Below are positions 59,485 to 64,000 of a stretch of 64,000 nucleotides of DNA, one piece after another (positions within the stretch are counted from its first letter, which is position 1; each line of letters opens with the position of its first letter). The notes under the pieces were generated by a model that worked only from the letters and a program-made list of their open reading frames with translations, was not told the DNA's origin and did not search any database. The stretch covers positions 744,001 through 808,000 of the forward strand of contig NZ_FLKH01000012.1 of the NCBI RefSeq assembly GCF_900086715.1, read 5' to 3'. Source of the DNA: Gracilibacillus timonensis (GTDB lineage: Bacteria > Bacillota > Bacilli > Bacillales > Amphibacillaceae). A program made the position numbers and the translations under genes.

Positions 59485-60015
59485 ATGAAAGCAGAGAGAA
59501 AACAAGTTATCATTAGTGAGATTCATTACTGGAAATCTCATCAAATCCTCCCAGCGCATTATTGTGATTTTTTGTTAGCGCTGTACTCAGAAGGAGAGGG
59601 AGCAGACGAACAAATGCCGCGCCCGAGTCCTTATTATTTATTTTTTTATGTATTGCACACGTTATTATTGTTAGTCCCCATCCTTTTGTTTACACTTAGT
59701 GAGCATATGATGTTACAAATAGCTGGTAACTGTGTGGTATTAATCATAGCGTTGTTAGCGATCAAACTTTTTCACCGACATCCCTACCTGCGCGAATCTT
59801 ATGCGGTTATGATTTTCTTTGTGTATTTTTTGCTTTTTACGGCTTTGGTATTGTTTCAATACTTGCCAAACTGGATGATCTTGTATAGTTGGATCTTTTT
59901 AAATAGTGCTTCATGGGTCGTATGTGGTTGGTGGAGAAAGCAGTTCTTTTTACAGGTTGCTGGTGTTTTTGTTTTTATCGTCCTGCTTATTAGGCTGGGG
60001 TTCCATTATTTTTAA
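59485..60015 (+). CDS. Unrecognised multispanning membrane protein
   Basis: A 176-residue protein I do not recognise. The hydrophilic N-terminus (~1-45; KAERKQVIISEIHYWKSHQ, then LPAHYCDFLLALYSEGEG) resembles a small helical cytosolic domain. About five hydrophobic segments follow (~50-70, ~76-95, ~103-122, ~126-146, ~152-172). ATG 59485 is preferred for ttggagtggtgg upstream; ATG 59461 has a weak site. It stands alone between sigA and cccA. The open frame with good start signal and membrane pattern argues for a real gene. Confidence 0.65.
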   Translation: MKAERKQVIISEIHYWKSHQILPAHYCDFLLALYSEGEGADEQMPRPSPYYLFFYVLHTLLLLVPILLFTLSEHMMLQIAGNCVVLIIALLAIKLFHRHPYLRESYAVMIFFVYFLLFTALVLFQYLPNWMILYSWIFLNSASWVVCGWWRKQFFLQVAGVFVFIVLLIRLGFHYF

Positions 60016-60226
60016 TGTCTTCTAAAGAGGATTGCTTCGGATGCAACTAAATGTTGCGAACGAAGGGACGCAATATGGCCGCTCTATTTATCAGCATATT
60101 TTAAACAGTTTATGAATTTTAATAGATAACACTTCCCAATCTTCACATTTTAAAGTAAAATAAAAGTGGCTTTCTTTGTACATAAAAAAACGTAGGCGTT
60201 TAGTGTTATTGAAGGAGGAAAATCAA

Positions 60227-60583
60227 ATGAAAAAAAATCCTATTATACCATTCGCACTTATTGCCGTGCTTGGCATCTTAGCTATGATTATCATTTCTGC
60301 AGTAGGATTAGATCAACAAGATAAGATTGCTAATGGTGGTGAAGAGGGCGGCGAAACAGAAGAAGCCCAAGATCCTGAAGCATTAATCCAAAGCTGTGTA
60401 GGTTGTCATGGTGGTGATTTGGAAGGCGGTACAGGACCAGCCTTGCAGGATGTAAGTAGCAGACTAGATCAAGATCAAATCAGAGAAACCATCATTAATG
60501 GTACAGACGGCGGTATGCCGGGCGGATTGGTGTCGGATGAAGAAGCGGAAGTATTAGCCGAATGGCTGACTGAAGAACATTAA
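60227..60583 (+). CDS. cccA: Cytochrome c-550, membrane-anchored
   Basis: A 118-residue c-type cytochrome with an N-terminal membrane anchor (~6-26), a short Gly/Glu-rich linker and a single haem site C60-V-G-C63-H64. The distal ligand is probably the Met in GGMPGG (~102). It carries electrons in the respiratory chain on the outer face of the membrane. Length matches B. subtilis CccA (120). ATG 60227 follows gaaggaggaa; the longer frame from 60176 is not supported. It lies downstream of sigA as in B. subtilis. Confidence 0.93.
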   Translation: MKKNPIIPFALIAVLGILAMIIISAVGLDQQDKIANGGEEGGETEEAQDPEALIQSCVGCHGGDLEGGTGPALQDVSSRLDQDQIRETIINGTDGGMPGGLVSDEEAEVLAEWLTEEH

Positions 60584-60590
60584 AGCATGC

Positions 60591-60626
60591 AAAAAGCCTT
60601 CTGTTTTAAACAGAAGGCTTTTTCTT
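60591..60626. terminator. Intrinsic terminator after cccA
   Basis: A perfect 16-bp inverted repeat (aaaaagccttctgttt with 60608-60623) with a one-base centre and a T-run; could act in both directions. Confidence 0.92.
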
Positions 60627-60683
60627 ATAACGCTAGCATGGCATAATAAGATGTAACGATTCTGATCTAAACGATTAGAAATA

Positions 60684-61322
60684 CCGATAAGACGAATTAT
60701 GTAAAGTAAACCACTTTTCTGGGTGGTGATTTTGATTGTTTAATTGTGCTAGACGAGCGCTCCGGGAATAGGTTCCGCTAGATTGGAGTACAACAATGGT
60801 TGTTACTGCAAGAATGAGGAGTTCTAGGTACCTAGACAGTATTGTAGCAAAAGGAGAAAATCGTCAACTGATTTTTCGGATATGTCATGGATCATGCTAC
60901 AAAATGGTTCTTTCATTTATAAAAACCATAATGTATGATCGAATCATTCTCTGAACAAGTTTATCTAGCATGATAATGGTGCCTAGAATCCCACATCCTA
61001 GCAGTCATTCGATTGTAGTGCTACTACCCAGGAAGGAAATAGGTGGAGACTCTATAAAGTGTTCACAAGCTAAGAATCACCACGCCTGCACTTCATAGTG
61101 TGAAGCCCCCGCAGGAAGCGGTTTTGGCTGACGAGGAGGCTAAAGCCTTGTCTCGCGGTATAGGTAACACAATGAGAGTGTTCTTTGCTCGAATCGCTTG
61201 TTGACTTATGCTTCGCGGGTAAAAGCGTAATCTATTTCCAGAGCGCTATTTAGCACTGACAAACAATCAACTTTACTACATGGAAGACATGGACCGCTAC
61301 TTTACATAATTCGTCTTATCGG
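60684..61322. repeat. Long non-coding repeat element E2 with 24-bp inverted ends
   Basis: The ends 60684-60707 and 61299-61322 are perfect reverse complements, and differ from the E1 ends at one base pair with both arms changed together (G-C in E1, A-T here). Shared modules with E1 include acaatggttgttactgcaag, taggtacctagacagtattg, catgctacaaaatgg, cattcgattgtagtgctact, gaaataggtggagactc and cgcaggaagcggttttggct. A module at 61156-61230 is inverted in E1. Confidence 0.8.
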
Positions 61323-61398
61323 CAGTTATATAAGTTAATAATAAAGGTATTCAAAGCAACAAAATCCACTAAGATTAAATGGGAAAGGAACACAAGGA

Positions 61399-62082
61399 AT
61401 GATTTCAAAACGTTTAAGCCGTGTTGGCGAATTTCTAAACAAACCGATCCACTTTGCAGATATTGGTTCCGATCATGCCTATCTGCCATGCGTGATTTGT
61501 TCTGCAGATCCAGATGCTACAGCTATCGCCGGAGAAGTGAATGAGGGTCCTTTTCTGCGTGCCAAACAAACAGTAGTCGAACAGCAACTAACAGATCAAA
61601 TAGAGGTACGTAAAGGCAATGGCTTAGAGGTAATTAATCCAGGAGAAGTCAATCAGATGACGATTGCAGGAATGGGCGGGAAACTGATTGCTTCTATTCT
61701 GGAAGAAGGAAAAGAAAAATTAATAGGGGTCAATCGTTTCATTCTACAACCTAATTTAGATGCTAACATGGTTCGATCATGGCTGCAGCGTCATCAAATT
61801 GCGTTAGTAAATGAGGCCATCCTAGAAGAAGAAGGGTATATATATGAAATCCTTGTAGGCGATCAGACCAAATCGTTCGCTACATTGACAGAAAAGGAAT
61901 TATTATTTGGCCCTTACTTGTTAAAAGATCGACATCCGGCTTTTATTAAGAAATGGAATCGGGAATATGAAAAAAGAAAGAGGCTGTTGCAGCAAATGAA
62001 ACAAGCTGCTCAATTGCCCTGGGAAAAAATCCAGCAATTAGAACACGAGAATGCCATGATAGAGGAGGTAATATTCGAATGA
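61399..62082 (+). CDS. trmK: tRNA m1A22 methyltransferase TrmK
   Basis: A 227-residue SAM-dependent methyltransferase modifying A22 of tRNA (YqfN in B. subtilis). N-terminal Rossmann domain with FADIGSDHAYLPC (~19-31), MTIAGMGGKLI (~91-101) and the catalytic-region ILQPNLDANMVRSWL; C-terminal coiled coil (~190-225). The start has aaaggaac upstream. It overlaps the Nif3-like gene by 4 bases. Confidence 0.94.
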   Translation: MISKRLSRVGEFLNKPIHFADIGSDHAYLPCVICSADPDATAIAGEVNEGPFLRAKQTVVEQQLTDQIEVRKGNGLEVINPGEVNQMTIAGMGGKLIASILEEGKEKLIGVNRFILQPNLDANMVRSWLQRHQIALVNEAILEEEGYIYEILVGDQTKSFATLTEKELLFGPYLLKDRHPAFIKKWNREYEKRKRLLQQMKQAAQLPWEKIQQLEHENAMIEEVIFE

Positions 62083-63191
62083 CAAAGGTAAAAGATATTG
62101 TGCAATTATTTGAGGAATGGGTTCCTGTTGATTATGCAGAGCACTGGGATAATGTTGGTTTACAACTGGGGCATACAGAACAACCAGTTACAAAAGTGAT
62201 GATTACGTTAGATGTCGTAGACCGGGTAGTGAAAGAAGCCATCGAGCAAGACGTGGACATGATTATTGCCCATCATCCCTTGTTTTTTCAAGAACTCAAA
62301 TCGCTCGACCTTGCTACTCCCAAAGGCAAGGTCGTGCAGCATTTGATCAAGCACGATATTGCTGTGTATGCCGCACATACTAATTTAGATGTCGTCGACG
62401 GTGGAGTGAACGATTTGCTGGCAGACCAATTGCAAATCATCGATACCAAACCATTAGTAACCACCAATATTGAAAAAATTTACAAATTGGTGATCTATAC
62501 ACCGGCAACACATATAGAACAATTAAAACACGCCTTGGGTGATGCTGGGGCAGGTCATATTGGAAACTACAGCCATTGCAGTTTTCGCTCCAGAGGGACA
62601 GGGGCGTTTAAACCACTAGCAGGAACTAATCCGTATTTAGGTAAACAAGATGAAATGGAGGAAGTGGACGAATACAAACTGGAGACGATTATTACTGAGT
62701 CCCAGTTTACCTCTGTCTTAGAAGCAGCGGAGCATGCTCATCCTTATGAAGAAATGGCCTACGATGTGATCCCATTGGCTAATCAAGGAAAAGTACGGGG
62801 ATTAGGCAGGATAGGTTTCCTAGCACACCCGATGCCGCTAAAAGAATATATCGAGATCGTGAAGCAACGTTTTTCCCTGCCAGCACTACGTTATGTCGGT
62901 TCTGCTGATCAGCAGATTAAACGAATAGCCGTATTAGGTGGAAGTGGTAAGGGATATATTGAGGCAGCTCGGAAAGCTGGAGCAGATTTGTATGTAACAG
63001 GTGATCTCACCTTTCACGACGCTCAAGACGCAGAGGAAGCGGGGATATGCTTGTTGGACCCAGGGCACCATGTCGAAGCAGTAATGAAACAAGGTGTGAA
63101 AGACTACTTTGACCGCAATAAAGAGCAGCTGTCGAGTGACGTCGAGGTTATTACATCGAAACAATTTACAGAGCCATTTCATTTTGCATAA
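62079..63191 (+). CDS. Nif3/YqfO family metal-binding protein
   Basis: A 370-residue protein of the Nif3-like dinuclear metal family (YqfO in B. subtilis). Metal ligands are in IIAHHPLFF (~65-66), AAHTNLDVVDGGVND (~101-110) and GDLTFHDAQDAEEAG near the C-terminus, with an inserted PII/CutA-like domain (~130-240) as in Bacillus members. Related proteins act as GTP cyclohydrolase 1 type 2-like enzymes, but the substrate is uncertain. It overlaps trmK by 4 bases. Confidence 0.92.
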   Translation: MTKVKDIVQLFEEWVPVDYAEHWDNVGLQLGHTEQPVTKVMITLDVVDRVVKEAIEQDVDMIIAHHPLFFQELKSLDLATPKGKVVQHLIKHDIAVYAAHTNLDVVDGGVNDLLADQLQIIDTKPLVTTNIEKIYKLVIYTPATHIEQLKHALGDAGAGHIGNYSHCSFRSRGTGAFKPLAGTNPYLGKQDEMEEVDEYKLETIITESQFTSVLEAAEHAHPYEEMAYDVIPLANQGKVRGLGRIGFLAHPMPLKEYIEIVKQRFSLPALRYVGSADQQIKRIAVLGGSGKGYIEAARKAGADLYVTGDLTFHDAQDAEEAGICLLDPGHHVEAVMKQGVKDYFDRNKEQLSSDVEVITSKQFTEPFHFA

Positions 63192-63213
63192 ATGTTATTG
63201 TGATTGTTGTTCT

Positions 63214-63257
63214 GATGACGACCAAAAAAGTGTCCATCATGGAAAATGGTGGTCATC
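63214..63257. repeat. Single diverged hairpin unit related to the 51-bp repeat
   Basis: gatgacgacc (63214-63223) pairs with ggtggtcatc (63248-63257) with one mismatch around an A-rich loop including catcatggaaaatgg, the same layout as each unit of the tandem repeat at 2777-2949. It lies 22 bases after the Nif3-like gene. Confidence 0.6.
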
Positions 63258-63282
63258 TCTATGGAGGTTTGGAGTGCATTTT

Positions 63283-63547
63283 TAATGCTTCATTTAGATT
63301 CATTGAGCAGGCAGAGGAAGTGTGAAGATCCCACAGAAAATGCTCTTTACTGACGAGCAGGTTGAGCCAAATGCCTCGCGGTATAGGAAGTATGATAAGA
63401 GCGTTTTTGCTCAAATCGCTTATTGACTTATGCCAAGTGGGTAAAAGTGGAACCTATTTTCGGAACGTTTCCCGAGCGCTAACAAATCATCAACTTTCTT
63501 ACATGGAATAAGTTGGACTGGTGACTTTACATCATTCGTCTTATCGG
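63283..63547. repeat. Partial long repeat element E3
   Basis: The right end 63524-63547 (actttacatc...cttatcgg) matches E1 and E2 with one difference. Inside are gcctcgcggtatagg, ttattgacttatgcc and tacatggaataag segments shared with E2. No left inverted end was found, so the copy is truncated or rearranged on the left. Confidence 0.7.
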
Positions 63548-63575
63548 CAGTTAGTGTCTAGTTCGGGTAGTAATA

Positions 63576-63604
63576 AAAAACCGGGCAGAATTTGCCCGGT
63601 TTTC
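63576..63604. terminator. Terminator at the 3' end of ispH
   Basis: aaaaccgggca pairs with ttgcccggtttt (63577-63603), with A- and T-runs. On the minus strand it ends ispH; it may also stop plus-strand readthrough. Confidence 0.85.
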
Positions 63605-63613
63605 TTATGCATG

Positions 63614-64000
63614 TTATTTTGCTTTTACCTTAGGAAGGATTTTATCTTTTTGCACTTTTGATGTGATGTCCCATGTGTTGCTGTCGTTTGGATCATATTG
63701 TTCGACAAACTTAATCACTTCTTTGGCTATGGGGGTGGGTGTAGAAGCGCCAGCAGTTACGGCTACTTTCTGAACGCCATCGAGCCAGTCTAATTGAATC
63801 TCAGAGACATCAGCAATACGATAGGCTTGCGTATTCGCTTTTTCAATGGATACTTGCGCCAGGCGGTTCGAGTTATTACTACGAGGATCACCGACTACTA
63901 ATGTGAGATCGGCTTCTCCTGCCTGTTCAGCAACGGCTTCCTGACGTACTTGTGTTGCCATACAGATTTCTTGTTCCATTTCTGTCTGTGGGTATTTCTC
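63614..64000 (-). CDS. ispH: 4-hydroxy-3-methylbut-2-enyl diphosphate reductase, 3' part
   Basis: The frame runs off the window edge, so only about 129 C-terminal residues are seen. [13 protein letters not shown] contains the third iron-sulfur cysteine of Isp[14 protein letters not shown] holds the conserved SxNS diphosphate-binding residues; and [10 protein letters not shown] is the C-terminal motif. IspH reduces HMBPP to IPP and DMAPP in the MEP pathway. Order trmK-nif3-ispH (yqfN-yqfO-yqfP) matches B. subtilis, where it is also read toward them. Confidence 0.92.
   Translation of the reverse strand, partial: EKYPQTEMEQEICMATQVRQEAVAEQAGEADLTLVVGDPRSNNSNRLAQVSIEKANTQAYRIADVSEIQLDWLDGVQKVAVTAGASTPTPIAKEVIKFVEQYDPNDSNTWDITSKVQKDKILPKVKAK

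Larger units (their letters stand above)
60584..61398. other. cccA-trmK gap, mostly repeat element
   Basis: 815 bases: the cccA terminator, a degenerate short-repeat remnant (~60624-60683), the full long element E2 (60684-61322) and about 75 bases of trmK leader. No gene is supported. Confidence 0.7.

Overview
The window looks like chromosomal DNA of a low-GC, endospore-forming, Gram-positive bacterium of the Bacillaceae. The evidence is gene content and order: it carries the B. subtilis-type ylb cluster, the division and cell-wall (dcw) cluster with its sporulation genes (spoVD, spoVE, spoIIGA, sigE, sigG), and the yqf/sigA macrolocus. MurE carries the DNPR signature of meso-diaminopimelate ligases. 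Acidic tails on several surface proteins would fit a halophilic or alkaliphilic genus of the Gracilibacillus/Halobacillus/Oceanobacillus type, but that is inference and the genus cannot be fixed from this sequence.

Layout. (1) 133-10414: ylbC, ylbD, ylbE, ylbF (ricF), ylbG, rsmD, coaD, then ylbJ (minus), ylbL (plus), tmcAL (minus), a DUF177 gene with rpmF, an RsfA-type regulator and a DUF3397 membrane protein. (2) 10661-29669: bshC, then the dcw cluster mraZ, rsmH, ftsL, pbpB, spoVD, murE, mraY, murD, spoVE, divIB, ylxW, ylxX, sbp, ftsA, ftsZ. murG and murB are absent from their usual place between spoVE and divIB. (3) 29690-33154: an accessory island between ftsZ and spoIIGA, made of an intact IS66-type insertion sequence and a long non-coding repeat element. 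(4) 33155-43391: spoIIGA, sigE, sigG, ylmC, ylmD, ylmE, sepF, ylmG, ylmH, divIVA, and ileS behind an isoleucine T-box. (5) 43743-64000: a jump to the yqf region: yqfC, yqfD, phoH, pgpH, ybeY, dgkA, era, yqzL, recO, glyQ/glyS behind a glycine T-box, ppsR, dnaG, sigA, an unknown membrane gene, cccA, trmK, a Nif3-like gene, and the 3' part of ispH on the minus strand.

How the genes work together. The dcw block makes lipid II (murE, mraY, murD), polymerises it at the septum or spore cortex (pbpB; spoVD and spoVE) and builds the divisome (ftsL, divIB, ftsA, ftsZ, sepF, divIVA). spoIIGA, sigE and sigG give the mother-cell sigma factor, its activating protease and the late forespore sigma factor. 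The last third holds translation and ribosome biogenesis genes (glyQS, era, ybeY, trmK), DNA replication and repair (dnaG, recO), c-di-AMP turnover (pgpH) and the housekeeping sigma factor.

Outside the genes, the most notable content is a family of dispersed non-coding repeats. A short ~100-bp form follows operon terminators. Long forms of roughly 640-800 bp are bounded by 24-bp inverted repeats that are perfect within each copy and differ between copies by a compensatory change. One copy was hit by the IS66 element, leaving an 8-bp target duplication. Another copy sits at the junction where gene order leaves the B. subtilis arrangement (ileS to yqfC). There is also a 51-bp tandem repeat, and a hairpin over the sigG ribosome binding site resembling the known B. 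subtilis control. No CRISPR array, rRNA, tRNA, prophage or defence system was seen.
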